Positions 1 through 7,281 of a stretch of 47,109 bases of DNA are shown here, piece after piece. Origin of the DNA: an uncultured Acetobacteraceae bacterium. Its GTDB lineage: Bacteria > Pseudomonadota > Alphaproteobacteria > Acetobacterales > Acetobacteraceae. Location of the stretch: contig CALMVO010000113.1 of the NCBI GenBank assembly GCA_937873205.1, positions 1 through 47,109 of the forward strand. The letters run 5' to 3'. Within the stretch, counting starts at the first letter, position 1. Each line of letters opens with the position of its first letter. Under the pieces are notes generated by a model that saw nothing but the letters and a program-made list of their open reading frames with translations, was not told the origin of the DNA and ran no database searches. A program made the position numbers and the translations under genes.

Positions 1-1
1 G

Positions 2-325
2 CCCGGCGCCGCGCCCGGCGTCGTCGCCGGCGGCCGGCCCCGGCCGGGCGGCCTGGCGCTGCACCGGTTGGTGCCCTGGTTCATCATCGGCTTCCTCGGG
101 CTGGCGGCGCTGCGGTCGGCCGGGCTGGTGCCGGAGATGGCGCTGCGGCCGGCGGCGGCGGCGGCCGGCCTGCTCACCGTGGTGTCGATGGCCGCACTCG
201 GCCTTGGCACCGACCTGCGGGTGGCGGCCCGGGCCGGCGGCCGGGTGACGGCGGTGGTGGTGCTGTCGCTCGCCGCACTCGGGCTGCTGAGCCTCGGCCT
301 GATCCGGCTGCTCGGCCTCGCCTGA
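2..325 (+). CDS. YeiH/UPF0324-family putative sulfate exporter, C-terminal part
   Basis: The open frame enters from the left edge and stops at 325, so only about 107 residues are visible and the start lies outside the window. After a Gly/Pro/Arg-rich stretch, the sequence LVPWFIIGFLGLAALRSAGL begins a hydrophobic region. It continues through a segment with MAALGLGTDLR and ends in a last hydrophobic helix. This matches the last three membrane helices of the YeiH (UPF0324) family of inner-membrane proteins, which are annotated as putative sulfate exporters and are usually about 340 residues long. The next gene is convergent and only about 10 bases away. The family call rests on the C-terminal pattern alone; the substrate is not shown by the sequence. 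Confidence 0.7.
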   Translation, partial: PGAAPGVVAGGRPRPGGLALHRLVPWFIIGFLGLAALRSAGLVPEMALRPAAAAAGLLTVVSMAALGLGTDLRVAARAGGRVTAVVVLSLAALGLLSLGLIRLLGLA

Positions 326-335
326 TCGGGAGCCG

Positions 336-1574
336 TCAGCCGTCCTGGAGCCGCATCAGCACGGGGAGGTCGGCGACCCGCAGCACGCCGTCGGTGACGT
401 CGTCGAACAGCGCGTCGTGGAGCCGGATGCGTCCGCGGCCGCCCATGACCAGCAGGTCGGCGCCGGCCTCGTGCGCCATCGCCACCAGTTGCTGGCCGGC
501 CGCGCCGTCGGGGGATGCGGGTGCCGTCACCAGCTCGGCGCGACGGCCGGCGAACGCCCCGGCCAGGCCGTCTCCCACGGCCGCGCCGCCGACATGCAGC
601 GCCACGATCCGCCGCGCCCGCGACAGGAACGGTGCCGCCGCGCGGATCGCCTCACGGACGTCGGGGTCGTCCCGCCAGGCCACCGCCACGATGCCGCCGA
701 ACAGCGTCACCGGGCCCGCGGGAATCAGCAGCACCGGACGCCGGGCGCGGACGATAGCGTCGTGGACGCGGATCCGCGCGGCCTCGTCGCCGGGCCGCTG
801 CTCCAGCAGAAGCAGGTGGGCGCTGCGCCGATGCTCGGCGACCGCCAGTGCGCCGTCGCCGGCCGCCTCGATCCAGCGCGCCCGGTGTCCCTGCGCGCGC
901 TCGGTCCAGACCCAGTCGTCGAGGACGCCCTGCGCAGCGGCCACCAAGTCGGGGCGCCCGGCGGCAGCCTCCGCCTCCCGGCGCGCCTCGGTCAGCACCT
1001 CCTCTGTCGGCTGCGGCTCGGCCAGGGTCGCACCGCCGATCGCCAGCACGACCGTCCGTCCACCGGTCTCGGCCATGAGCTGCGCCGCGGCCGCCAGCAT
1101 GTCCGGCACCGCCTGCGGCCGGTGCAGCGTCACCAGGGTGGTGCTGCCCGCCGTGGCGGGTGCCGCGGCGCCGACCATTGCCAGGGGCGAGACGCGGATC
1201 GCCGTCGCCAGGCGCGACCCGGCGGCGACGCCGGCCAGGCAGAGCAGCACCGAGAGGGCGACGTTGCCCAGCGCCTGGCCGGCCCGGCCGTCGCGGGCCA
1301 GCTCCAGGGTCTGCAGGCTGAAGGAGGAGAAGGTGGTGAAGCCGCCGCATACCCCCACCATGACGAAGGTGCGGGCGTCGAACGGCACCGCGAAGCGGCC
1401 GTCGGTCGCGGTCAGCATGGCGAACAGGCCGATGACGAACGAGCCGATCACGTTGATGAGGATCGTGCCCCAGGGGAAGCTGGGTCCGGTCAGGCCCACC
1501 ATCGCGGTGCCGAGCCAGGCGCGCAGCATGCTGCCGAGCGCGCCGCCGAGACCGATCAGGGCGTAGTTCAGCAT
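336..1574 (-). CDS. Fluoride channel CrcB/Fluc fused to universal stress protein domains
   Basis: The 412-residue protein has two parts. Residues 1–127 are a complete CrcB/Fluc fluoride channel: GGALGSMLR near 10–18, GTILINVIGSF near 36–46 with the conserved Asn, and the GGFTTFSSF pore motif near 77–85. These small four-helix proteins normally work alone as dimers that export fluoride. Residues about 145–412 look like two universal stress protein domains. The second ends in MGGRGRIRLHDALFDDVT followed by VLRVADLPVLM, the usual UspA C-terminus, but the final glycine of the nucleotide-binding Gly motif is Asp here. One open frame spans both parts with no stop or frameshift. The gene starts 18 bases after the molybdopterin oxidoreductase stop, so it is probably the last gene of that reverse operon. 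A link between fluoride efflux and stress sensing is inference. Confidence 0.85.
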   Translation of the reverse strand: MLNYALIGLGGALGSMLRAWLGTAMVGLTGPSFPWGTILINVIGSFVIGLFAMLTATDGRFAVPFDARTFVMVGVCGGFTTFSSFSLQTLELARDGRAGQALGNVALSVLLCLAGVAAGSRLATAIRVSPLAMVGAAAPATAGSTTLVTLHRPQAVPDMLAAAAQLMAETGGRTVVLAIGGATLAEPQPTEEVLTEARREAEAAAGRPDLVAAAQGVLDDWVWTERAQGHRARWIEAAGDGALAVAEHRRSAHLLLLEQRPGDEAARIRVHDAIVRARRPVLLIPAGPVTLFGGIVAVAWRDDPDVREAIRAAAPFLSRARRIVALHVGGAAVGDGLAGAFAGRRAELVTAPASPDGAAGQQLVAMAHEAGADLLVMGGRGRIRLHDALFDDVTDGVLRVADLPVLMRLQDG

Positions 1575-1592
1575 GCGTGCGGGTCCGCCACG

Positions 1593-2378
1593 TCAGAGGC
1601 CGCCGAACCAGGAATAGCCGCGGGTCTCCCAGTAGCCGCCGGGATAGGCGTTGGTCACCCCGATCGAGGTGATCCATTTCGGGTTCTTGTAGCCGAGCTT
1701 GGTCGACATGCGCAGCCGCAGCGGATAGCCGAACGGGTCGGCCAGCGTCTCGCCGGCATAGTCGATGGACAGCAGCGTCTGCGGGTGCAGCGCGGTCGCC
1801 ATGTCGATGCTGCTCGGGTAGTCGTCCGCGGTGGTGAAGGCCACGTATTTGGCGGTGAGGTCGGCCCCGATGCGCTCGAGGAAGGCGCGGAACGGCACGC
1901 CGGACCACTGGCCGATATAGTCCCAGCCCTCGACGCAGACGTGGCGGATGATGATCTCCCGCTGCGGCAGCCGCGCGATCTGCTCCACCGTCCAGGGGCG
2001 CTTGTCGGCGACCAGTCCGGCCAGCTCCAGGCGCCACGTCCGGCCGTCGACCGGCTTCACCATCGTCACGTCGTAGTAGGCGTTGAACTTGGGCGGCCGC
2101 AGCACCCGGGAGGCGGGGTAGGTGGGGGCGAGCCTGGTCGGGTCGAACATCCAGGCCTGCACGTCGTCGTTCATCGAGCGGATCGCCAGCAGGGCCGCCT
2201 GCACCGCCTCCGGCCGCCTCACGTCGCAGCCGGTCAGCATGGTGAGGGCGCCCAGCGACAGGCCGCCGCGCAGCAGGTCTCGACGCCCGGTCTTGCGCTC
2301 GATCTGGCGGATCATCGGACGGTGGTCGTCGAGAATTGCCGCAGAGGGCGGCTCCGTGGGCCGAAAGATCGACCTCAT
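1593..2378 (-). CDS. Molybdopterin-dependent oxidoreductase, YedY/MsrP-like (sulfite oxidase fold)
   Basis: The 261-residue protein carries a twin-arginine-like leader (GRRDLLRGGLSLGALTMLTG, residues 31–50) ending at a Cys, which suggests export by Tat and possibly lipid attachment. The sulfite-oxidase-type Mo-binding region follows. Cys148 in RHVCVEGWDYIGQWSGVPF is the expected molybdenum ligand. DYPSSIDMATALHP and the FGYPLRLRMSTKLGYKNPKW block near the end are typical of the YedY/MsrP family. MsrP with the haem protein MsrQ repairs periplasmic methionine sulfoxide. Here the partner gene just upstream is a different cytochrome b, so the substrate is open. I chose the ATG at 2378 because it overlaps the cytochrome stop as ATGA; Met22 is an alternative start. 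Confidence 0.85.
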   Translation of the reverse strand: MRSIFRPTEPPSAAILDDHRPMIRQIERKTGRRDLLRGGLSLGALTMLTGCDVRRPEAVQAALLAIRSMNDDVQAWMFDPTRLAPTYPASRVLRPPKFNAYYDVTMVKPVDGRTWRLELAGLVADKRPWTVEQIARLPQREIIIRHVCVEGWDYIGQWSGVPFRAFLERIGADLTAKYVAFTTADDYPSSIDMATALHPQTLLSIDYAGETLADPFGYPLRLRMSTKLGYKNPKWITSIGVTNAYPGGYWETRGYSWFGGL

Positions 2379-3064
2379 GATGCGCGCGGCAGCTCGGGCG
2401 ACGGCGGCGGCGTCGGGCTGGCCGGCCGGAGGCGCACCCGCGGGCCGCCGGTCAGCATCGCCCACAGCGTGCTCGGCACCAGGACCGACAGCGCCACGTG
2501 CACGACGAGGAAGCCGACGATCACGCTCATGCCGGTGAAGTGGATGATACGCGCGGACTGGAAGCCGCCCAGCAGCCAGACCAGTCCGGCGAGCTGCACC
2601 GGCTTCCACATCGCGAAGCCGGTCACGACCTGCGAGATGGCCGCCAGAATCACGACGATGTAGAGGATCTTCTGGACCGCGTTGTAGGTGGTGATGTCCT
2701 CGTGCGCGATCCTGAAGTGCAGCGTATCGTTGATGGTGTGGATCAGGTCGTGCAGGCGGATCGGCAGCAGCCGCTCCCGGAGCCGGCCGGTGAACAGACC
2801 GTAGCCGAAATAGAACAGCCCGTTGATCGCCAGGAGCCACATGCCCGCGAAGTGGAAGTTGAGGCTCGGCGCCGCCCAGTCGCCCAGCCGCAGGTATTGC
2901 GGGAAGTGAAACCCCTCGATGACGACGTCGTCGTCGTAGATGCCCCATCCGGAGGTGATCATGACGAGCATGGCGGCGGCGTTGGTCCAGTGCATGACCC
3001 GGATCGGGACGGGATGCAGCCGGCGGCCGACGCGTGCCCGGGGTCTCGCCACAGCCTCTCCCAT
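2375..3064 (-). CDS. Cytochrome b561/b6-type membrane subunit
   Basis: The 229-residue protein has four hydrophobic helices with histidines placed as in bacterial di-haem cytochrome b subunits. These occur in PIRVMHWTNAAAMLVMITSG, FHFAGMWLLAINGLFYFGYG, the HDLIHTINDTLHF segment, and the last helix with HFTGMSV and VVHVALSVLVP. The C-terminus is a proline-rich cytoplasmic tail. The family includes thiosulfate-reductase-type cytochrome b subunits that pass electrons between quinones and a periplasmic enzyme. The stop overlaps the start of the molybdopterin oxidoreductase by ATGA, so the two are almost certainly co-translated and likely form one redox complex in the inner membrane. The start ATG at 3064 begins MGEAVARPRARVGRRLHPVPIR, a basic cytoplasmic N-terminus. 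Confidence 0.85.
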   Translation of the reverse strand: MGEAVARPRARVGRRLHPVPIRVMHWTNAAAMLVMITSGWGIYDDDVVIEGFHFPQYLRLGDWAAPSLNFHFAGMWLLAINGLFYFGYGLFTGRLRERLLPIRLHDLIHTINDTLHFRIAHEDITTYNAVQKILYIVVILAAISQVVTGFAMWKPVQLAGLVWLLGGFQSARIIHFTGMSVIVGFLVVHVALSVLVPSTLWAMLTGGPRVRLRPASPTPPPSPELPRAS

Positions 3065-3076
3065 AACGAGCCACCC

Positions 3077-3643
3077 TTGCTGACGACGGACGTTCGCGAC
3101 GACGAGGCAGCCGGTTACCGGCCACTAACCGCCATCCCGCGCCTTGGTCAACGCCGCGTCCGGCGCGGCGCGGCGCGGCGCCTCCTGCAGCCTGGCCTGG
3201 CGTTGGCGCTGCTGCTGGATGCCGGCCCGGCGCTGGCGCAGAGCCACTCCCCGGGCGGCACGCCGCCGCCCACCGGCATGAGCCTGCAACGATCAACGGC
3301 GATGCGCTTCCCGCAGCCGGTCCGGGTCGGCAGCCTGATCGGCGAGGACGTGCAGGAGCCGCTCGAGAGCCATGTCGTGCTGGGGCACGTGAGGTCGCTC
3401 GTGCGGGCGCTGGACGGGCGAACCCTCGTGGTGGTCGCCTATGGCGGCTGGTTCTGGGCCGAGCTCGGCAGCCGGCCGATCGCGGTGCCGCTCGACGCCA
3501 TGGTGGTGGTCGGGCGGGTCATGGAGATCGTCGCCTACGAGCCGACGGCGCTGCGCCGCTTCCCGACCTTCTCGCCCGCCGGCACGACGACGCTGCCGGC
3601 CGACGCCATGGTCGAGGTCGGCCTGGCCAAGCCGTCGCACTAG
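3077..3643 (+). CDS. Small exported PRC-barrel domain protein
   Basis: A signal-peptide-like segment (LLQPGLALALLLDAGPALAQS) ends in an ALA cleavage site. It is followed by about 110 residues that read as a PRC barrel: IGEDVQ, LGHVRSLVRALDGR, VVVAYGGWF and PIAVPLDAMVVVG. PRC-barrel proteins of this kind are common, poorly characterised proteins of alphaproteobacteria. There is no ATG ahead of the signal peptide. The TTG at 3077 is the earliest reasonable start and is uncertain; starting at the later ATG would remove the leader. The gene diverges from the cytochrome b gene with only about 12 bases between starts. Its TAG stop lies inside the left end (CTAG) of a palindromic repeat, so the repeat may define the present C-terminus. 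Confidence 0.6.
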   Translation: MLTTDVRDDEAAGYRPLTAIPRLGQRRVRRGAARRLLQPGLALALLLDAGPALAQSHSPGGTPPPTGMSLQRSTAMRFPQPVRVGSLIGEDVQEPLESHVVLGHVRSLVRALDGRTLVVVAYGGWFWAELGSRPIAVPLDAMVVVGRVMEIVAYEPTALRRFPTFSPAGTTTLPADAMVEVGLAKPSH

Positions 3644-3746
3644 AGCATCATCCGATCGAACGGAATCGTTTGATCGGATAAGATGCTCGTTAAAACAACA
3701 AGCTAGAGCGTGATCCGTGAGCCTAAGCGATCGGATCATCCTCTAG
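3640..3746 (+). repeat. Composite palindromic element, copy A
   Basis: This 107-base element is bounded by CTAGAG and CTCTAG. Its ends are near-perfect inverted repeats (17 of the first 19 bases pair with the last 19). Inside are two hairpin units joined by GTTAAAACAACAAG. A second, nearly identical copy lies at 38224–38331 in opposite orientation. The CTAG end supplies the TAG stop of the PRC-barrel gene. The structure resembles REP/BIME-type or MITE-like elements of alphaproteobacteria. It encodes no protein and may act as a transcription terminator by its hairpins. Confidence 0.85.
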
Positions 3747-3768
3747 CACGAGGCTGCGTCAGCATCGC

Positions 3769-3855
3769 GGCCCCTGAAACCCAATCCTCATGAACGGAGT
3801 CCAGCGGCGTCACGCGTCAGCGTGCTCCGCACGACGCCCCTAGCCTTCCTTGCCG
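3769..3855 (+). repeat. Degenerate copy of a second palindromic repeat family
   Basis: The stretch has GTCACGCGTCAGCGTGCTCCGC followed by ACGACGCCCCTAGCC. This is the same core, with small changes, as the repeats at 13441–13600 (GTCACGCGCTCGCGTGCTTCGC). The GGCGTC and GACGCC arms around a GCACG core can fold. The flanking CCAGGGG-type hairpins seen in the other copies are worn down here. The gap from 3644 to 3910 is filled by this and copy A; no gene is visible in it. Confidence 0.55.
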
Positions 3856-3910
3856 CGCGACCGGTCGTTTCCTATCCTGCGCGAGACCATCGCTCATTGC
3901 AGGGGAAGGC

Positions 3911-5218
3911 TTGTTCATACTCCATCTGGCGCTCGGCGGTTGCCTGAAGGCGCCTCCCATCCGCTACGGGATCACCGCCGACACCGGCGGCCACATCGCC
4001 TACGTGCTCGAAGCCGCCGCGGCCCAGGCGGCGCTGCCCGCGGTGGCCAGGATATCGATCGTCACCCGCCTGTTCGACGACCCGCCGCTCGGCGTCGAGC
4101 ACGCGCGACCCTCGCAGCGGATCTGCGCCAAGGTGAGCGTGGACCGGCTCGCCACGCCGGAGCGCGCCTACCTCGAGAAGGAGGGGTTGGCCGCCGAGCT
4201 GCCCGCCTTCACCGAGGCGTTTTGCACGCATCTCTCCGGTCTGCGGCCTCGGCCCGACGTCATCCACGCCCACTTCGCCGATGCGGCCGCGGTGGCGCTG
4301 GCGGCGCGCGAGCGCTTCGGCATCCCGGTGGTCTACACGCCACATGCGCTCGGCATCGACAAGCGCGCGCAGCAGCCGGGCCATGACGCGCTCCAGGGAC
4401 GCATCGCCGCGGAGCGCCGCGCGATCGCGCTGGCCGACGCGATCGTGGTGTCGTCCGGCGACGAGGCCGACCGGCAGCTCGACGCCTATGGCATCGCCAA
4501 CGCCGCGGCCCGCACCGCCCGCATCCCACCCGGCGTGCCGCGCCGCGCGCAGGCGGCCGAGTCCTCGACCGGGCTGCGGTGGCTGGCCGGCTGGCTGCGC
4601 GACGCGGACAAGCCGATCGTGCTGGCGGTGGCGCGTCCGGTGGCGAAGAAGAACCTGGCGGCGCTGGTGCGGGCCTATGCGGCGATCCCGGCCTTGATGG
4701 AGCAGGCCAACCTCGTGGTGCTCGCCGGCCAGCATGACGGCGCCCGCGCTTCGGCGGAGGAGCGGGAGGTGATCGCCGAGCTCGGGCATCTGTGCGCGGG
4801 TGCCGCCCTGCGCGGACGCATGGCGCTGCCGTCGCGGCACGATTCAGCGGATGTCGCCGCCCTCTACCGGCGCGCGGCGGCGGGCGGCGTGTTCGTGAAC
4901 CCGGCGCTGCACGAGCCGTTCGGCCTCACCCTGATCGAGGCGGCGGCGGCTGGCGTGCCGGTGGTGGCGACCCGCAACGGCGGCCCCGCCGAGATCCTCG
5001 ACACCATCGGCCACGGCCTGCTGGTCGATCCGCGCGACGAGGCCGCGATCGGAGGCGCCTGCCTGCGCATCGTGTCCGACGTCCATCTGCACCGCCGGCT
5101 GTCGCGGGCGGCGCTGCGCGGCGCCCGGCACTACGACTGGGCGGCCTACGCCGAGCGGTCGGTCTCGCTCTACGCCTCGCTGCGCCAGGGTCCGGCGCGG
5201 CGGGCGGCGGCGGCCTGA
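3911..5218 (+). CDS. GT4 glycosyltransferase, sucrose-phosphate-synthase-like
   Basis: The 435-residue protein starts at TTG 3911, behind a strong ribosome site AGGGGAAGG. It shows the landmarks of sucrose-phosphate-synthase-type GT4 enzymes in order: ADTGGHIAYVLEAA near the N-terminus (DTGGQ-type loop), VIHAHFADAA, YTPHALGIDKR, LAVARPVAKKNLAALVRAYA, and the C-terminal NPALHEPFGLTLIEAAAAGV with GVPVVATRNGGPAEI. The conserved acceptor and nucleotide-sugar loops are intact, so it should be an active cytoplasmic GT-B enzyme. No phosphatase domain or sucrose-phosphatase gene is adjacent, so true sucrose synthesis cannot be claimed. It is the first gene of a four-gene operon; its TGA shares a base with the next ATG. 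The alternative is a related synthase making another sugar (phosphate) conjugate. Confidence 0.85.
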   Translation: MFILHLALGGCLKAPPIRYGITADTGGHIAYVLEAAAAQAALPAVARISIVTRLFDDPPLGVEHARPSQRICAKVSVDRLATPERAYLEKEGLAAELPAFTEAFCTHLSGLRPRPDVIHAHFADAAAVALAARERFGIPVVYTPHALGIDKRAQQPGHDALQGRIAAERRAIALADAIVVSSGDEADRQLDAYGIANAAARTARIPPGVPRRAQAAESSTGLRWLAGWLRDADKPIVLAVARPVAKKNLAALVRAYAAIPALMEQANLVVLAGQHDGARASAEEREVIAELGHLCAGAALRGRMALPSRHDSADVAALYRRAAAGGVFVNPALHEPFGLTLIEAAAAGVPVVATRNGGPAEILDTIGHGLLVDPRDEAAIGGACLRIVSDVHLHRRLSRAALRGARHYDWAAYAERSVSLYASLRQGPARRAAAA

Positions 5219-6351
5219 TGCGGCCGTTCGGCTATTTCGTCCACCATCAGGGCCGCGGTCACGCCGAACGCTGCGCCGCCCTCGCGCACGCGCTGCCGCC
5301 CGCGCGCTCGCTGGTCGTCTTCTGCGCCCGCAACGACATCTTCCCGCCTTTGCCGGCGAACGCGGAGATCGTCGTCGTGCCCTCGCTGTTCGAGCCGCGC
5401 GGCGACGAGGCGGTGACGATGGACCACTTGCCGACGCCGGCGACGCTGCATTGCGCGCCGCTGGGCTGGCCGGCGATCCGCCGGACGATGGCCACGATCG
5501 CCGGCTGGTTCGACGCCGCCGACCCGGCGCTGATGGTCTGCGACGTGTCGGCCGAGATCGCCCAGCTGGCCCGGATCTGCAGCGTGCCGCACGTGGCGGT
5601 GCTGCAGCACGGCGACCGCGGCGACGCCGGCCACCGGGCCGCCTATGACGGCGCGGCCGGGCTGCTGGCGCCGTTCCATGCGGCGCTGGCGCAGCCGGAA
5701 TGGGACGCGGCATTCCGCGCCCGCATCTGCTTTGCCGGCGGTCTCGGCGTCGACACCCGGATCGTGGAACGCGAGGTGGCGCGGCGGCGCATCGGCGTGG
5801 GACCGGACGAGGAGGTGGTGCTGGTGCTGTCCGGCGGCGGCGGCGGCGGCTTCGCGCAGGCGCCGCTCGGCGTCGGCGCGCGGTCGCGGCCGGGTGCCCG
5901 CTGGATCACCATCGGGCCGGTCGAGCGCGACTGGCACGCGACCGAGCCCGCCAACCTCGAGCATCGCGGCTGGGTGGACGACGCGGCGGCGCACGTGGCG
6001 GCCGCCGACCTGGTGGTCGCGTCGACGGGCAACACCACCTGCCAGCAGATCCTGGCGGCGGGCCGGCCCTGGCTCGCGGTGCCGCAATGGCGGTATTTCG
6101 ACGAGCAGCATCGCAAGGCGCAGGCGTTGACCGCCGCCGGCGTCGCCTGCGTGCGTCCGCACCTGCCGTCCTCGGCCGATGCCTGGGGCCAGGCGCTCGC
6201 CGAGACCCTGGCCGGTCACCGGCCCGAGGCGCAACGGGCGCTGATCGAGGACCGGCCGGCGGAGCGGGCGGCGGCCTGGCTCGAGCGCCTCGTCGCCGGA
6301 CTATGGCCGCAGCCGGCCGATGCCCCACCCGCCCTGCCGACAGGAGCCTGA
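5218..6351 (+). CDS. GT-B fold glycosyltransferase, MurG-like
   Basis: The 377-residue protein begins MRPFGYFVHHQGRGHAERCA, the GHxxR-type N-terminal loop of MurG/GT28-like enzymes. It has a Gly-rich VLSGGGGGGF hinge near residue 200 and a C-terminal donor site AADLVVASTGNTTCQQILAAG, with PWLAVPQWRYFDEQHRKAQAL after it. That resembles the nucleotide-sugar binding half of MurG-like enzymes. No transmembrane segment is seen. Its start overlaps the upstream stop (TGATG), and the next gene follows after 6 bases, so it works in the same pathway as the sucrose-phosphate-synthase-like enzyme. Donor and acceptor cannot be named from sequence. Confidence 0.75.
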   Translation: MRPFGYFVHHQGRGHAERCAALAHALPPARSLVVFCARNDIFPPLPANAEIVVVPSLFEPRGDEAVTMDHLPTPATLHCAPLGWPAIRRTMATIAGWFDAADPALMVCDVSAEIAQLARICSVPHVAVLQHGDRGDAGHRAAYDGAAGLLAPFHAALAQPEWDAAFRARICFAGGLGVDTRIVEREVARRRIGVGPDEEVVLVLSGGGGGGFAQAPLGVGARSRPGARWITIGPVERDWHATEPANLEHRGWVDDAAAHVAAADLVVASTGNTTCQQILAAGRPWLAVPQWRYFDEQHRKAQALTAAGVACVRPHLPSSADAWGQALAETLAGHRPEAQRALIEDRPAERAAAWLERLVAGLWPQPADAPPALPTGA

Positions 6352-6357
6352 AGCAGC

Positions 6358-7281
6358 ATGGATAGCGTATCGGTCGTGACATTGGCCAAGGGCCGGCCGG
6401 AGCACCTGCACAACCTCGTGCTGGGCCTCGGCCGGCAGACGCGGCCGCCGGCCGAGCTGATCGTCGCGGTGATGCAGCCCGAGCCGTACGCGCTGCCGGC
6501 GGCCGGCTTCCCGATCCGGCAGATCGCGGTGGCCGATGCCCGGCTGCCGCTGGCGGCGGCGCGCAACGCAGCCGCCCGCGCCGCCGGCGGCGGCCTGCTG
6601 GCGTTCCTCGACATGGACTGCATCCCGGCGCCGACCCTGGTCGCCGACTACGCGCGCCGGCTCGTCGAGCTGGACGGGCTGCTGATGGGCGAGGTGCTGT
6701 ACCTGCCCGCGGGGGCCGCCGGGCCCGGATGGCGCTGCGAGGCGTTCGCGCCGGTCGCGGTGCGGCATTCCGACCGGCGCGGGCCGCCGCCCGACGGCAT
6801 CGAGCGATGTAACGACTACCGCTGCTTCTGGTCGCTCAACTTCGCGATGCGGCGGGCGCGTTTCCTGGAGGCGGGCGGCTTCGACGAGCGCTATCTCGGC
6901 TATGGCGGCGAGGACACCGATTTCGGCAAGGCGCTGGACCTGCGGGGCGTGCCGATCGCCTGGATCAAGGGCGGTCTCGCCTATCACCAGTACCACCGCC
7001 ACCACATGCCGCCGGTCCACCATCTCGACAGCGTGGTGCGCAACGCGCAGCTGTTCGAGGCCAAGTGGGGCTACCGCACCATGGGCCACTGGCTGCACGC
7101 CTTCCGGCTGATGGGGCTGATCGACGACGCCCCGGGTGCGCCGATCCGCATCCTGCGTCGCCCGGACGCCGACGACCTGGCGCTGACCGGGCAGCAGGAC
7201 CATCAGCCCTACTCCAACACCACCAGCGTGATCCGCCTGCTGGAGGCGCGCGCGGCCCGGGATGCGCACGCGGCGGCATGA
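6358..7281 (+). CDS. GT2 family glycosyltransferase with galactosyltransferase-type C-terminus
   Basis: The 307-residue protein has the GT-A fold. The N-terminus reads VSVVTLAKGRPEHLHNLVLG, ADARLPLAAARNAAARAAGG precedes the metal-binding motif, and LDMDCIPAP supplies the DxD-like motif. The C-terminal half has LNFAMRRARFLEAGGFDERY followed by GYGGEDTDFG, the glyco_transf_7C signature that binds the acceptor side. The protein is soluble. The ATG follows an AGGAG site in the tail of the previous gene, and the stop overlaps the next start as ATGA. It is the third enzyme of the operon and probably adds a sugar to a product of the preceding enzymes; the sugar is unknown. Confidence 0.85.
   Translation: MDSVSVVTLAKGRPEHLHNLVLGLGRQTRPPAELIVAVMQPEPYALPAAGFPIRQIAVADARLPLAAARNAAARAAGGGLLAFLDMDCIPAPTLVADYARRLVELDGLLMGEVLYLPAGAAGPGWRCEAFAPVAVRHSDRRGPPPDGIERCNDYRCFWSLNFAMRRARFLEAGGFDERYLGYGGEDTDFGKALDLRGVPIAWIKGGLAYHQYHRHHMPPVHHLDSVVRNAQLFEAKWGYRTMGHWLHAFRLMGLIDDAPGAPIRILRRPDADDLALTGQQDHQPYSNTTSVIRLLEARAARDAHAAA

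Noticed and set aside
417-2663. A long + strand frame opposite the CrcB–Usp and oxidoreductase genes
   Set aside because: It is low-complexity and antisense to genes with clear catalytic motifs.
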